This document shows, one piece after another, positions 1 to 9,326 of a stretch of 64,000 bases of DNA (within the stretch, counting starts at the first letter, position 1; every line of letters starts with the position of its first letter). The translations under genes were made by a program, and so were the position numbers. Origin of the DNA: JAVBMJ01 sp031551275 (GTDB taxonomy: Bacteria > Bacteroidota > Bacteroidia > Bacteroidales > Rikenellaceae); NCBI GenBank assembly GCA_031551275.1, contig JAVBNX010000007.1, positions 1 through 64,000 on the forward strand, read 5' to 3'. The notes under the pieces were generated by a model. It was not told the origin of the DNA. It worked only from the letters and a program-made list of their open reading frames with translations, and did no database searches.

Positions 1-14
1 AGGTATGAAAAAAA

Positions 15-956
15 TTACAAAACTCCGGTATCGAGCACCACATACACCGGCAAATGGTCGCTCGGCCCGCCCCGGTAGCGCCCCTCCGCGTAGGTCCGGT
101 ATGGCGATCCGGCGTCGGGGTCGCCCTGGGGTGCGAGCATGTAGGGCCGCACGAATACGCCGCACTCCCTCATGCGCGGCATCAACGTGCCGCTCAGGTA
201 GATATGGTCCAGAAGCTGCCGCTTGCCCTTGTATAGGTAGCTCCACCTGCCTTCGCGCCAGGCCGGGTAGAGCGGGTTGTGAAGGGATCCGGAGGCGGAG
301 TGGCGCGTACCGTTCCTGAACACTTCGCTCAAGGGAGGCTGGTCCGGCGTGCGGTTCATGTCGCCCATGATGATAAGATTGACCCCGGGATCGGCCCGCT
401 GGATAGAGTCGGCGAAGCTCAGCAACGCATTGAGCGCCTTGCGCCTGATCGCGCCCGTGTTGCGCGGCGAGGGCAGGTGGCAGACCAGGATCTCGACCTT
501 TATGCCGCACAGTTCGCCGCTCACGTGGAGGTATTGGCGTATAAAGCCCGAGGGGACCAGCCGGGCCCGCTCGGGGAAGAACTTGTCGCCCTTGTACAGC
601 AGGGCCTGCTCGATGCCCCGGGGGTCGTCGGCGTCGATGTGGACGTAGGCGTAGTCGACTTTGGTCCTGTCGGTCAGCTCTTTGAGCACTTCGGCGTTCT
701 CGACCTCGCTCAGGCCAACCAGGTCGAAGTTCGCGTCGGAGAGCACGTGCGCCAGTTGGTCCATCTTGCGGTTGTAGCGCGCCGGGTCCCAACGGTACCG
801 TCCCTGGGGGGTGAAATCGGTGTCCTGGACCAGGGGGCTTTTGACGGTGTCGTAGAGGTTCTCGACGTTGTAGAAGCCGATCGTGACGCGGCCGGCGGCC
901 TGCGGGTGGTGTGCCATACAGAGCAAAAATAGTGTAATTGCTATTAATTTCTTCAC
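15..956 (-). CDS. Secreted endonuclease/exonuclease/phosphatase family protein
   Basis: A 313-aa protein with an N-terminal signal peptide (residues 1 to about 20, MKK then a hydrophobic run), so it acts in the periplasm or outside the cell. The mature part opens with GFYNVENLYDT and carries the family hallmarks GLSEVEN (Mg-binding Glu), IIMGDMNRTPD (Asp/Asn pair) and a terminal GPSDHLPV (catalytic His with Asp). It is therefore likely a metal-dependent phosphodiesterase or nuclease; the substrate cannot be told. The start is a GTG at 954-956, chosen because it gives the intact signal peptide. It is divergent from the gene at 1001, with a promoter motif at 975-982. Confidence 0.88.
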   Translation of the reverse strand: MKKLIAITLFLLCMAHHPQAAGRVTIGFYNVENLYDTVKSPLVQDTDFTPQGRYRWDPARYNRKMDQLAHVLSDANFDLVGLSEVENAEVLKELTDRTKVDYAYVHIDADDPRGIEQALLYKGDKFFPERARLVPSGFIRQYLHVSGELCGIKVEILVCHLPSPRNTGAIRRKALNALLSFADSIQRADPGVNLIIMGDMNRTPDQPPLSEVFRNGTRHSASGSLHNPLYPAWREGRWSYLYKGKRQLLDHIYLSGTLMPRMRECGVFVRPYMLAPQGDPDAGSPYRTYAEGRYRGGPSDHLPVYVVLDTGVL

Positions 957-974
957 TTTAGCTTAGTCGTGCAC

Positions 975-982
975 CAAAGATA
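975..982 (-). promoter_or_regulatory. -7 promoter element, minus strand
   Basis: On the minus strand this reads TATCTTTG, a perfect match to the Bacteroidetes TAnnTTTG element, 18 bases before the GTG start at 956. No clear TTTG -33 box was seen. Confidence 0.55.
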
Positions 983-987
983 ATCAT

Positions 988-995
988 TACCTTTG
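988..995 (+). promoter_or_regulatory. -7 promoter element, plus strand
   Basis: TACCTTTG matches TAnnTTTG exactly. It ends only 5 bases before the ATG at 1001, so a transcript from it would be leaderless or nearly so. Its partner facing the other way is 5 bases away. Confidence 0.5.
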
Positions 996-1000
996 GCATT

Positions 1001-3001
1001 ATGATACTTATCGCGGATAAACAGGCGGTCGAAGCGAACGGGGCGTTGCTCGAAGCGTTCGACGTACTCTATACCAACGGGTTTCCCGATCCCGACGAGC
1101 GTGAATCCTTCGAGGGGATACTCCAACGGGTGGCTTCCGCGGAGGCCGTCCCCCGCACGGCCATCGTGCTGCACCTCGATCCCGCCACGGACAAGTTGCT
1201 GGGCGGGGTGGTCGCCGACTGGTACGGGGAGATCGGGGCGATCCATCTGATCTACCTGATTGTGGACGAACGGGTCCGCAGGGGCGGGATCGCAAGGCTG
1301 CTGATCGACGAGGGGGTCAAAATGATCGTCGCGCACCTCAAAAAGGTCGAGAAGGTCAAGGTCAAAAACCTCTTTTTCGAGTCGAACAATCCATTGAAAA
1401 CCGAGGTCGACAACTTCGATCCCCAGACCAGGTTGCGGATATTCACCAGGCTGGGGGCGAGGATGGTCCCGGTCACCTACGTCCAACCCCCGTTGGAAGA
1501 GGGGATGGGCGAGGTCGATAATTTGCTGTTGCTCTCCTTCTGCCAGTTCAACGCAACGGGCGGGAGCGTCCCCGCCGAAGATATCAAGGCGTTTTTAAAG
1601 ACGTTTTATTGCGCGCTCAACCCCGCAAATAAAGACCACCCGGCCCTGCGGCGCATGGAGAGCCAGCTCGACTACACGAGCGACGACGAGGGGATGGTGG
1701 AGCTGGAATCGGTGGTGGAGACCCCCGCCTACAACTTTACCGCCTGCTCGATCACGCAGCACTACATCGAGCAGGGGGAGGCGGTCGCAGACGCTCCGTG
1801 CGACCACTTCTACTCCTTCGAGACCGACCTGCTGAATTACCAGAACCAGACCGAGCGGCCCATCTCGACCGCTTTCCGGTGTTTCGAGCAGAAAGCCGAA
1901 TTACTGTTGCCCGCCCTCTACGGCTACACCTCGGAGGGGATCTCCCATCCCCGGTTGGGGCCCCTGGAGGGTATCCCGGTGGTCTTTTCGATCAGCCGCA
2001 CGGCGATCGGGAGCGATGCGATCGTCCACTTTACCGTCGCCCCCGCACCCGGATCCGGGTTCTCGGAGTTGGATATTATCAAGCTCTGCTCGGTTTTCGC
2101 CAGCAAGCAGGAGCGGGTGGACTGGCGCGGCGAGGTGGCGGTCAAAGTCGGCGGGGTCGCGGGGACGATCCCCGAAGTGGTGCAAAAGTGCATCAACGCG
2201 CGGTGCAAGGCCCTCGGGTCGGGTGTCGTGCAGGTCGATACGATGGGCGCGCCGGGCAGCAAAGGGATATTCAACAAGAAATTCGTCAAGGATCTGGTCG
2301 AGGACAAGCGCGTCGAACTGGATGGCGAGGTGAAGGAGCTGGCCAACGCCATGTGCGGGATCGTGCTGGGGATCTTCGATTTCAACCGCATGGACGACGA
2401 CGAGATCTACGATACGATCATCTCGCTGATGCCCACCGACCAATCCATCCCGGTGCTCTGCCGGGGTTCGCTTGTCAAGTTCTCGGGGATGAAAAAGCTG
2501 ATGACCGCGCCGCCCAATTTGATCGTCTCGCCCTACCTGCTGCTGCCCAACACGGTGCTGGCCTACAACCGTTTCGTGCTCGACCGGGCGACCGGGCTGT
2601 TGAACGAGGCGATGCGGGAAGAGTCCACGGTGGCCCAGCTCGAAGCCTGCCGCGTGGAGGTGGGCCGGATCCTCAACTCGCTCTACCTGAGTGAGGTGTT
2701 CCAGTACCCGAGCGAGCAGAAGATCGTCTCCCTGGGCAACAAACAGCGGGGCATCGAAGCCTCGCTGGAGAAGATTAACAACCGGGTCAGGGACCTCTCC
2801 GAGCTGATCGAGTTCAAGCACGAGGGCAAGTCGAACTTCTCGGACGCCGTGCTCAACGCCATCCTGGCGGCGTTGGCCCTGATGCAGGTCAAATCGGTGT
2901 TTTTCGACGCGTCGGACTTCTCCTTCGGCGAGGTCGGCTTCTATCTGGCGGTCGTTTTGGTGGGCCTGCTGATCTTCAGGATCGTGCGGTCGAAACTTTA
3001 A
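1001..3001 (+). CDS. GNAT acetyltransferase domain fused to a large unknown region with a C-terminal membrane anchor
   Basis: 666 aa. Residues about 50-170 look like a GNAT acetyltransferase, with a beta strand ending in IHLIYLIV and an acetyl-CoA loop RRGGIARLL near residues 90-98. The following 400 residues match no family I recognise; they end in a coiled-coil-like stretch (about 555-610) and two hydrophobic segments (about 612-632 and 647-662) followed by RSKL. This suggests a tail-anchored protein with its catalytic head in the cytoplasm. The next gene (erythromycin esterase-like) starts 12 bases after the stop, so the two probably share a transcript. Function unknown. Confidence 0.8.
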   Translation: MILIADKQAVEANGALLEAFDVLYTNGFPDPDERESFEGILQRVASAEAVPRTAIVLHLDPATDKLLGGVVADWYGEIGAIHLIYLIVDERVRRGGIARLLIDEGVKMIVAHLKKVEKVKVKNLFFESNNPLKTEVDNFDPQTRLRIFTRLGARMVPVTYVQPPLEEGMGEVDNLLLLSFCQFNATGGSVPAEDIKAFLKTFYCALNPANKDHPALRRMESQLDYTSDDEGMVELESVVETPAYNFTACSITQHYIEQGEAVADAPCDHFYSFETDLLNYQNQTERPISTAFRCFEQKAELLLPALYGYTSEGISHPRLGPLEGIPVVFSISRTAIGSDAIVHFTVAPAPGSGFSELDIIKLCSVFASKQERVDWRGEVAVKVGGVAGTIPEVVQKCINARCKALGSGVVQVDTMGAPGSKGIFNKKFVKDLVEDKRVELDGEVKELANAMCGIVLGIFDFNRMDDDEIYDTIISLMPTDQSIPVLCRGSLVKFSGMKKLMTAPPNLIVSPYLLLPNTVLAYNRFVLDRATGLLNEAMREESTVAQLEACRVEVGRILNSLYLSEVFQYPSEQKIVSLGNKQRGIEASLEKINNRVRDLSELIEFKHEGKSNFSDAVLNAILAALALMQVKSVFFDASDFSFGEVGFYLAVVLVGLLIFRIVRSKL

Positions 3002-3013
3002 ATTGAAAAGGCA

Positions 3014-4225
3014 ATGATTTGCGGACAGGTTCGTTTCGTGGGGTTGTGCGCGTTGGCGCTCGGTTTGGGCGTTATGGCTGTGTCGGCGCAGGTCGGCACG
3101 GTCGAGGAGCGGGTTTCGCGTCATGCGGTAAAATTGGCCGGGGATTCGGATTTCGCCGCGATCGACAAAGCGGTCAAGGATAAACGGATCGTTATCCTCG
3201 GCGAGGCGGGGCACAGCGACGGGCGCAGTTTCGAGATCCGGACCCGGATGATCTTCCATCTGATCGAGGACCTGGGGTTCGATGCCCTTGTTTTGGAGGG
3301 GGCGGGGCCGTTGAGCAGCATTACGGTAAAGAGTGATTTTGCCCAGGTCTGGATGCCGGCGTGGGCTAACGTAAAGGAGTGCCAGCCGTTGATCGAGGCG
3401 GTAAACAGCGGACGGGTTCCGGTGTTCGGGATGGACCCGACGGTCGATCCCTATACTGCGCTATCATTACAGTATTTCATGACCGCCGTCGATCCTGAAT
3501 TTGCTTCGGGGATCGATTGGGAGAGGTTAAACGATATTAATTACAGCCTTTACCTCCGCCATCTCCCCGAGATGGATCCAGAGGACGAAGCCTTTTTGAT
3601 CGACTTGTTGCCGAGGGTTAAAAACCATTGCAACAAATTGTTGGCGCAAGGGAATGGCGATAAGAAATCACTGAAATTGATGCTCCTTGGCCTCGATAAT
3701 TTTGTCAATGCTTTCGCGGATTTTAAAATTCCCAGAGTAAAGCCGGAGGTTGAGATCCCCGAAGATTACGAGATGCTTATTGTCGGGAACAATTTACGTG
3801 ACTTCCAGATGGCAGCCAACCTGGAGTGGTATCTTCAACAAAACCCCGACCATAAGGTGGTGGTGTGGTGTGCCAATTTCCACGGTGCGCGTGATCTTTC
3901 CCAATGCGAGTTTCCCCGCGACCCCAGCAGCTATATCCGCACCCGGATCCTGGGCGAGCACCTTGCGCGCAAGTACGGCGATGAGCTCTACTCGATCGCC
4001 TTTGTCGATCCGGGGCCCGCGAAAGGCGAGTTGTGCATGGAAAATTACTTGGCCGAAAAGATGGACTACGGCTTTATCGACTTCACCCCGTTGCGCTACT
4101 CGGAGGAGTTTTTCGGCAAGCCGTTCTATGCCAACGCCCTGCGGCGCAAGCAGGCGCTGTGGATGAATATGTTCGACGGGATCTATTTTCTCTCCGAGCA
4201 GAAACGCTCCACCTGGCTGCAATAA
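3014..4225 (+). CDS. Erythromycin esterase-like protein, exported
   Basis: 403 aa with a signal peptide (cleavage probably after VSA, near residue 25). The mature protein follows the erythromycin-esterase superfamily: VILGEAGHSDGRSFEIR (the GEA-x-H loop with the catalytic-site His), then LVLEGAG, then VVVWCANFHGARD near residue 285. The family includes true macrolide esterases, but most members are hydrolases of unknown substrate, so resistance should not be assumed. It lies in one unit with the GNAT-membrane protein. It converges on the patatin gene with 3 bases between stop codons and no room for a terminator. Confidence 0.85.
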   Translation: MICGQVRFVGLCALALGLGVMAVSAQVGTVEERVSRHAVKLAGDSDFAAIDKAVKDKRIVILGEAGHSDGRSFEIRTRMIFHLIEDLGFDALVLEGAGPLSSITVKSDFAQVWMPAWANVKECQPLIEAVNSGRVPVFGMDPTVDPYTALSLQYFMTAVDPEFASGIDWERLNDINYSLYLRHLPEMDPEDEAFLIDLLPRVKNHCNKLLAQGNGDKKSLKLMLLGLDNFVNAFADFKIPRVKPEVEIPEDYEMLIVGNNLRDFQMAANLEWYLQQNPDHKVVVWCANFHGARDLSQCEFPRDPSSYIRTRILGEHLARKYGDELYSIAFVDPGPAKGELCMENYLAEKMDYGFIDFTPLRYSEEFFGKPFYANALRRKQALWMNMFDGIYFLSEQKRSTWLQ

Positions 4226-4228
4226 GCC

Positions 4229-6520
4229 TTAGTAGAACAGCCCCTTGCCGTTGAAGATCGGGATGCCGAAGTTCAGCGTGATGAACCAGTTGCTGTGGCG
4301 GGTGCGGTCGTACTTGGAGAGCGAGACGCTCGCCGGGCCCAGGACGGTCTGGTAGACCAAAGAGGCGTCGTAGATGAACCTGACCCTCTGGCGGATATCC
4401 TCCTGGACCTGGTCGTAGTTGTCGGGCAAAAAGGAGTAGCTGCTCAGTTGCAGGTAGAATTTGGGGTTGAATTCGAAGTTGACCAACAGGCCGCCCGCGA
4501 GGTAGGTCTTGGAGCGGAACTCTTTGAGGTAGACGCTCTTGCTGTGCGGGGTGGGGGTAAAGGCGGGAGAGGAGATGTTGGTCGCGTACTCCGTCAAAAA
4601 GTCGGGGTGGTTGGTCCAGACCGCGTCGATGAGGTAGCCCAACGAGAGCCATTTGACGTCGGGCAGGTCGAAGAACTGGCGGCGGAAGTACTTGGCGCCC
4701 ACCCAAAAGCGCTCGGCGCCCTGTCTGGGCTGGCCCAGCAGCTTGCCCGTGGTGCCCGGCAGGAAGGTTTCCCGGCCCTCGACCAGGATGCCGGAGAGGG
4801 ACTGGGAGACGCCCCGGGTGGGGTAGAGTTGGTAGTTGGCCGTGTGGCTGCGCATCTCGGCCCGTGCGCCGTAGAACTCGAAGCGGGTGCGGTCCAGCGT
4901 GTCGCCGTCGCCGAAGCCGGGCTGCTGGTAGTAGCGATAGGAGTCAATCCCGGCGTGGGAGGTAACGTGGAAGACCGAGTGGCGGTTCAAAGGCAGCCCG
5001 AAGGCGGCGTGGGCGTAGCCGTCGGAGTATTTGGCGAAGGAGAGGTCGCTCTGGCGCGAGACCATCCCGTAGTTCGAGCGGAAGTAGTTGTAGTAGTTGT
5101 AAGTGATCCCGTACTCGACGTAGAAGGGCGCGCGGATGAAAAAATCGTTCCTCCCGCGCACCAGCGTGGAGGAGTAGAAGGGCGAGAAGCACCCCTCCAA
5201 GGCGTAGCTGTTCGCGCTGCGCGAAATGGTGCGGTAGTCGATGCCCAGAAAGATCTGGGTCAGGGCGGTAGAGGAGATATTACCCCCGATGTTGAGCTTG
5301 AGGTTGGGCTTGGTCTGCATCTTCATGTTCAATGTGAACATGCCGCTTTGGGGGTTGTAGACCAGTTCGGGGTAGCTGCCCGAGATCTCGCCCTCGCTCA
5401 GCAGCTTGAAGTAGCGCGTGCGGAACAAATCGAAGCTGAAGGGTTTGTCGCTGCGGTTCAGGCTCAGCAGTTTGCTCACGTACTGCGCCTGCTTGTCGCT
5501 CAGGCCCGAGATGGTGTACTTCTCGATCATCAGCTCGGGGAGTTTTTGGCGGAATTGGGCCCGGCGGGCGGCGCGCTGCTCGGGGTCGATGCGGCTGGTA
5601 ACGTAGTGTTTGATCGAGTCCATGCGCTCCATGGCGTCCTTGTAGCCGCATTCGATCAGGTATTGGCTCTTGTTGAAGTCGAGCATCGAGACGTCGGAGA
5701 AGACCCTGTCGATCATCACACCGCTCCCCTCGGGCAGGTTGTAGTCGGTGTGGAACATGGTAAGCGCGAACGCCTGGTCGATCATCGAGTTCTTCTCCGG
5801 GTCGCGGTTGCCCTCCACGCATTTGCTTCCGATCAACACCCCGGGGTGGAAATCCTCTTGCAGGATCTGCCAGGGGAAGTTGTTGTAGATCCCCCCGTCG
5901 TAGTAGACCGTAGAGTCGGCGCGGATGGGGGAGAAGACCAGCGGGATGGACATCGAGATGCGGACCGCTTTGCCCAGGTCGCCCTTCGAGAAGATGACCT
6001 CGCGGCGGTTGACAGCGTCCGTACCCACACACCGGAAGGGGATGTACAGCGAGTCGAAGTCCCCTTGCGCGACCACCGAGGCGGGGGTAAAGTAGTCCAC
6101 GAAGGCCATGTCGATCTGCTCGGAGGGGACCAGATTGCCCGGGACCAGGTCGGAGCGCTTCTTGGGCCCCGTGTTGAGCCGGAAGGAGAGCAGCGAGGAG
6201 CTGGGGTACATCTGCTTGAAATAGTAGAGGTAGCGGTCCTCGACCTTGCCGGTCATCCAATAGCCGATCTGCGGGGAGGTGGCCTGGGCGATCATCTCGT
6301 CCGGGGTCAGGCCCGAGGCGTACATCGCGCCCACGATGGCGCCCATCGAGGTCCCCGAGATGTAGTCGATGGGGATGTTGTTCTCCTCCAGGGCTTTGAT
6401 TACCCCGATATGGTACAACCCCTTCGCCCCGCCGCCGCTTAAAACAAGGCCCACTTTTTGTGCACTCACGGGGAGGGCAAAAAGGAAAAACAGGGCCAAT
6501 ATGGAGGCGTGTTTACGCAT
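4229..6520 (-). CDS. Patatin-like phospholipase with C-terminal outer-membrane beta-barrel
   Basis: 763 aa starting at MRKHAS; the open frame continues far upstream but into pheS antisense, so this ATG is preferred. A signal peptide (to about residue 21) is followed by a patatin domain with the oxyanion loop GGGAKGLYHIG, nucleophile elbow GTSMG and catalytic Asp in YYDGGIYN. After about residue 310 comes a POTRA-like linker and then aromatic-rich alternating strands characteristic of a surface-antigen barrel, ending in a terminal aromatic (GKGLFY). The layout matches PlpD-type (type Vd) autotransported phospholipases: serine lipase passed through its own barrel. Divergent from pheS. Confidence 0.88.
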   Translation of the reverse strand: MRKHASILALFFLFALPVSAQKVGLVLSGGGAKGLYHIGVIKALEENNIPIDYISGTSMGAIVGAMYASGLTPDEMIAQATSPQIGYWMTGKVEDRYLYYFKQMYPSSSLLSFRLNTGPKKRSDLVPGNLVPSEQIDMAFVDYFTPASVVAQGDFDSLYIPFRCVGTDAVNRREVIFSKGDLGKAVRISMSIPLVFSPIRADSTVYYDGGIYNNFPWQILQEDFHPGVLIGSKCVEGNRDPEKNSMIDQAFALTMFHTDYNLPEGSGVMIDRVFSDVSMLDFNKSQYLIECGYKDAMERMDSIKHYVTSRIDPEQRAARRAQFRQKLPELMIEKYTISGLSDKQAQYVSKLLSLNRSDKPFSFDLFRTRYFKLLSEGEISGSYPELVYNPQSGMFTLNMKMQTKPNLKLNIGGNISSTALTQIFLGIDYRTISRSANSYALEGCFSPFYSSTLVRGRNDFFIRAPFYVEYGITYNYYNYFRSNYGMVSRQSDLSFAKYSDGYAHAAFGLPLNRHSVFHVTSHAGIDSYRYYQQPGFGDGDTLDRTRFEFYGARAEMRSHTANYQLYPTRGVSQSLSGILVEGRETFLPGTTGKLLGQPRQGAERFWVGAKYFRRQFFDLPDVKWLSLGYLIDAVWTNHPDFLTEYATNISSPAFTPTPHSKSVYLKEFRSKTYLAGGLLVNFEFNPKFYLQLSSYSFLPDNYDQVQEDIRQRVRFIYDASLVYQTVLGPASVSLSKYDRTRHSNWFITLNFGIPIFNGKGLFY

Positions 6521-6535
6521 GTGCGCAAAAATGGT

Positions 6536-6543
6536 TACCTTTG
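6536..6543 (+). promoter_or_regulatory. pheS promoter -7 element
   Basis: TACCTTTG, a perfect TAnnTTTG, 22 bases before the pheS ATG. It forms the left half of an inverted repeat (TTACCTTT, 7-base centre plus one, AAAGGTAA) shared with the divergent patatin promoter. Confidence 0.6.
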
Positions 6544-6549
6544 AAGCGG

Positions 6550-6557
6550 TAAAGGTA
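6550..6557 (-). promoter_or_regulatory. Patatin gene promoter -7 element (one mismatch)
   Basis: Read on the minus strand this is TACCTTTA, one base off TAnnTTTG, 29 bases before the patatin ATG. It mirrors the pheS -7 element, so both promoters sit in one short dyad. Confidence 0.4.
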
Positions 6558-6565
6558 ATAAAAAT

Positions 6566-7585
6566 ATGAGATCGAAGATAGAACAGCTCATCAAACAAGT
6601 AGAGGCATTTACCAGTGCGGACGCTGCACAGGTCGAGGAATTCAGGATCAAACTGATGGGCAAGAAGGGCGAGGTCAACGCCCTGATGGAGGAGTTCAAG
6701 AGCGTGGCCGCCGAGCAGAAGCGCGAAATGGGCCAGATGCTCAACACGCTCAAGACAAAGGCGATGGAGAAGATCAACTCGTTGAAAGAGTCGCTCACGG
6801 AGTCCGTTCCCGCCCCGGGTGCCGCCATCGACGACGCCACCAGGCCCGCCTTTTCGTCGCCCCTGGGCGCGAGGCATCCCATCTCGATCGTGCGCAACCG
6901 CATCGTCGATATCTTCTCGCGGCTGGGGTACAGCGTGGCCGAGGGGCCCGAGATCGAGGACGACTGGCACGTCTTCTCGGCGTTGAATTTCCCGCCCGAG
7001 CACCCCGCACGCGATATGCAGGATACGTTCTTTATCACGCCGGACGTGTTGCTGCGCACCCACACCAGCTCGATCCAGGTCCGGACCATGGAGCGGGGGA
7101 GGCCCCCCATCCGGGTGGTATGCCCCGGACGGGTGTTCCGCAACGAGGCCATATCGGCCCGGGCGCACTGCATCTTCCACCAGGTCGAGGGGTTGTACAT
7201 CGACAAGGGGGTCAGCTTCGCCGATATGAAGCAGTCGATTTTGTTCTTCGCCCGCGAAATGTTCGGCTCGCAGGCTAACATCCGGCTTAGGCCCTCCTAT
7301 TTCCCCTTTACCGAGCCTTCGGCGGAGGTCGACGTGTCGTGCACGCTGTGCGGCGGGAAAGGCTGCAACGTGTGCAAGGGGACGGGCTGGCTGGAGATCA
7401 TGGGCTGCGGGATGGTCGACCCCAATGTCCTGGAATCGTGCAATATAGATCCGAAAGTCTACACCGGTTACGCCTTCGGGATGGGCGTGGAGCGCATCTC
7501 CATGCTGTTGTACGGGGTCAGGGACCTGAGGCTGTACTTCGAGAACGACGTGCGCTTTTTGCAACAGTTCGATACGGCGTTGTAG
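6566..7585 (+). CDS. pheS: Phenylalanine--tRNA ligase alpha subunit
   Basis: 339 aa, normal length for bacterial PheS, the catalytic subunit of the alpha2beta2 enzyme that charges tRNA-Phe. The N-terminal coiled coil (residues 1-90) is followed by the class II aminoacyl-tRNA synthetase core: motif 2 region with RTHTSSIQ and VFRNEAIS, a Cys cluster (CTLCGGKGCNVCKGTGW), and motif 3 GYAFGMGVERISML near the end. The beta subunit gene is not nearby. The next gene begins 1 base after the stop. Confidence 0.97.
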   Translation: MRSKIEQLIKQVEAFTSADAAQVEEFRIKLMGKKGEVNALMEEFKSVAAEQKREMGQMLNTLKTKAMEKINSLKESLTESVPAPGAAIDDATRPAFSSPLGARHPISIVRNRIVDIFSRLGYSVAEGPEIEDDWHVFSALNFPPEHPARDMQDTFFITPDVLLRTHTSSIQVRTMERGRPPIRVVCPGRVFRNEAISARAHCIFHQVEGLYIDKGVSFADMKQSILFFAREMFGSQANIRLRPSYFPFTEPSAEVDVSCTLCGGKGCNVCKGTGWLEIMGCGMVDPNVLESCNIDPKVYTGYAFGMGVERISMLLYGVRDLRLYFENDVRFLQQFDTAL

Positions 7586-7586
7586 T

Positions 7587-9323
7587 ATGAAAGGCGGTGC
7601 GGGCAGGTTTTTGGCGATCCTGTTGATCGTTGTACTCGCCGCCTCGTGCGGGGTGGGGCGCAAGGCTGCCGTCGCACCCGCTCCCATCGACCTGATGGCG
7701 GGCTATCCCGCCGGATTGCTCCCCTACTTCCACTTTACCGAAGGCAACCGGCTCATGTCGGTCGACCAGGACCGCGGCGCGGCGTTGGCCCAGTACGACA
7801 AGGCGATCGCGCTCGATTCGACCCTGGACGCCGCCTGGTATGAGAGGGCCGCCGTTTTGATGGGCTATCGCGACTCGCTGGCCGAGATCGCGAGCCGCAG
7901 GGCCGTGGCGCTGGATTCCACCAACGTATGGTACTGGGGGCAGTTGGGGCGCATACTGATCGCGCAGCAGAAGTATCCCGCGGCGGTCGATATTTTCCGC
8001 AAGCTGATCGAGATAGCCCCCCGCGAGGCGGACAATTACCGTTTGCTGGCCGCGCTGTACGAGACCACCGGGATGCCCTTTACCGCCATCGCCGTGCTGG
8101 ACTCCGCCGAGACCAAGCTGGGCAGGATCGCCGAGTTGACCCTCTTCCGCAGGCAGTTGCTGGTCAAAGTGAGGATGTACGACCCCGCCATCGCCCAATC
8201 CCTCGACCTGATCGAGGCCTATCCCTTCGATCCGGAGAACTACGTGATCCTCGGGGAGCTTTACGCCCAGACGGGCAAGGATTCCCTGGCCAGGGCCAAC
8301 CTCCAGAAGGCGGTCTCATTGGCCCCCGACGACGGGGAGGTCATCATGTCGCTGGCCGAGTTTTACCGCACCAAGGGCGACCAGTCTTCGTTTCTGTCGA
8401 CGCTGAAGCTCTATTTCGAGAGCCCGGAGGTCAGCTTCGACGACAAATCCGAAATGTTCGAGCAGGTGACCGAAAACAGGGACTATTACGGGCAGTACTA
8501 CCTCCAGATCAATATGCTGGCCCAGACCCTGATGCTGGAATACCCCGGCGATTTCAAGGCGCTGGACCTCTATGCAAGGCATTTGCTCGCTTCGGGGATG
8601 ACCGAGGACGCGCTGAAATTATACAAGGGGGCTTTGACAGATACCACCACCAACCTCGGCCTGCTGGATGTGATCGTCAACATCGAGACCTACCTCGAGC
8701 ACCCCGACTCGGCCGCGCGCTACAACGATATGGCGCTCAGGCTCGCCCCGAAAAATTACGAGCTTTGGTTGCGCAGGGGTATGGCATTGAATTACATGAA
8801 ACAGGACGTGGAGGCCGTAAGAGCTTATGAGCAAGCGTATAAGTATGCCGGGACCGACTCGCTGCGCAGTGTGATCCGGGGCGTGATCGGCGACGAATAC
8901 CACAAGAACCAACAGGCCGAAAAGAGCTACCGGGCCTACGAAAAGGCGCTCAAACTCTGGCCCGACAACGCGATGGTGCTCAACAATTACAGCTACTACC
9001 TCTCCACGACCGGGCAGCATCTGGACAAGGCGCTGGAGATGGCCAAACGGGCGGTCGAGCTGGTCCCGTCGAACCCCTCGTTTTTGGACACCTACGCATG
9101 GGCGTACTTCAAGCTGGGCGATCCCGCGCAGGCCAAAAAGCTGATCCAGCAGGCGATCTCCCTCGACAGGAGCGGCAGCGCGGAGTTGTTTATCCATTAC
9201 GGGGACGTGCTGATGGCCCTGGGAGACAAGTTCATGGCGGCGATCTACTGGCGCAAGGCGCTCGAAAAGGGGTATGATAAGGAGGAGATCGAGAAGCGGT
9301 TGAAATCGGTCGAAAACAAATAA
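7587..9323 (+). CDS. Tetratricopeptide-repeat lipoprotein
   Basis: 578 aa. The N-terminus is a lipoprotein signal with lipobox LAASC (Cys 20), so it is anchored in a membrane facing the periplasm. The rest is a run of about a dozen 34-residue TPR units, recognisable by repeats such as YDKAIALDSTLDAAWYERA, ANLQKAVSLAPDDGEV and YEKALKLWPDNAMVLNNYSYYL. TPR arrays are protein-binding scaffolds; no enzymatic domain is visible. It starts one base after pheS and ends 3 bases before rhaD, so transcription from the pheS promoter probably continues through it. Partner unknown. Confidence 0.85.
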   Translation: MKGGAGRFLAILLIVVLAASCGVGRKAAVAPAPIDLMAGYPAGLLPYFHFTEGNRLMSVDQDRGAALAQYDKAIALDSTLDAAWYERAAVLMGYRDSLAEIASRRAVALDSTNVWYWGQLGRILIAQQKYPAAVDIFRKLIEIAPREADNYRLLAALYETTGMPFTAIAVLDSAETKLGRIAELTLFRRQLLVKVRMYDPAIAQSLDLIEAYPFDPENYVILGELYAQTGKDSLARANLQKAVSLAPDDGEVIMSLAEFYRTKGDQSSFLSTLKLYFESPEVSFDDKSEMFEQVTENRDYYGQYYLQINMLAQTLMLEYPGDFKALDLYARHLLASGMTEDALKLYKGALTDTTTNLGLLDVIVNIETYLEHPDSAARYNDMALRLAPKNYELWLRRGMALNYMKQDVEAVRAYEQAYKYAGTDSLRSVIRGVIGDEYHKNQQAEKSYRAYEKALKLWPDNAMVLNNYSYYLSTTGQHLDKALEMAKRAVELVPSNPSFLDTYAWAYFKLGDPAQAKKLIQQAISLDRSGSAELFIHYGDVLMALGDKFMAAIYWRKALEKGYDKEEIEKRLKSVENK

Positions 9324-9326
9324 GGT

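Noticed and set aside
1901..3259. 452-aa minus-strand frame
   Set aside because: His/Arg/Gln-rich shadow of the GNAT fusion gene with no domain.
4295..6442. 715-aa open frame on the plus strand across the patatin gene
   Set aside because: It is antisense to a clear patatin/barrel protein and has low-complexity Val/Gly/Asp/Glu composition typical of GC-rich shadow frames.
6521..7687. Upstream extension of the patatin gene to 1152 aa
   Set aside because: It runs antisense through pheS; MRKHAS gives a proper signal peptide and promoter spacing.
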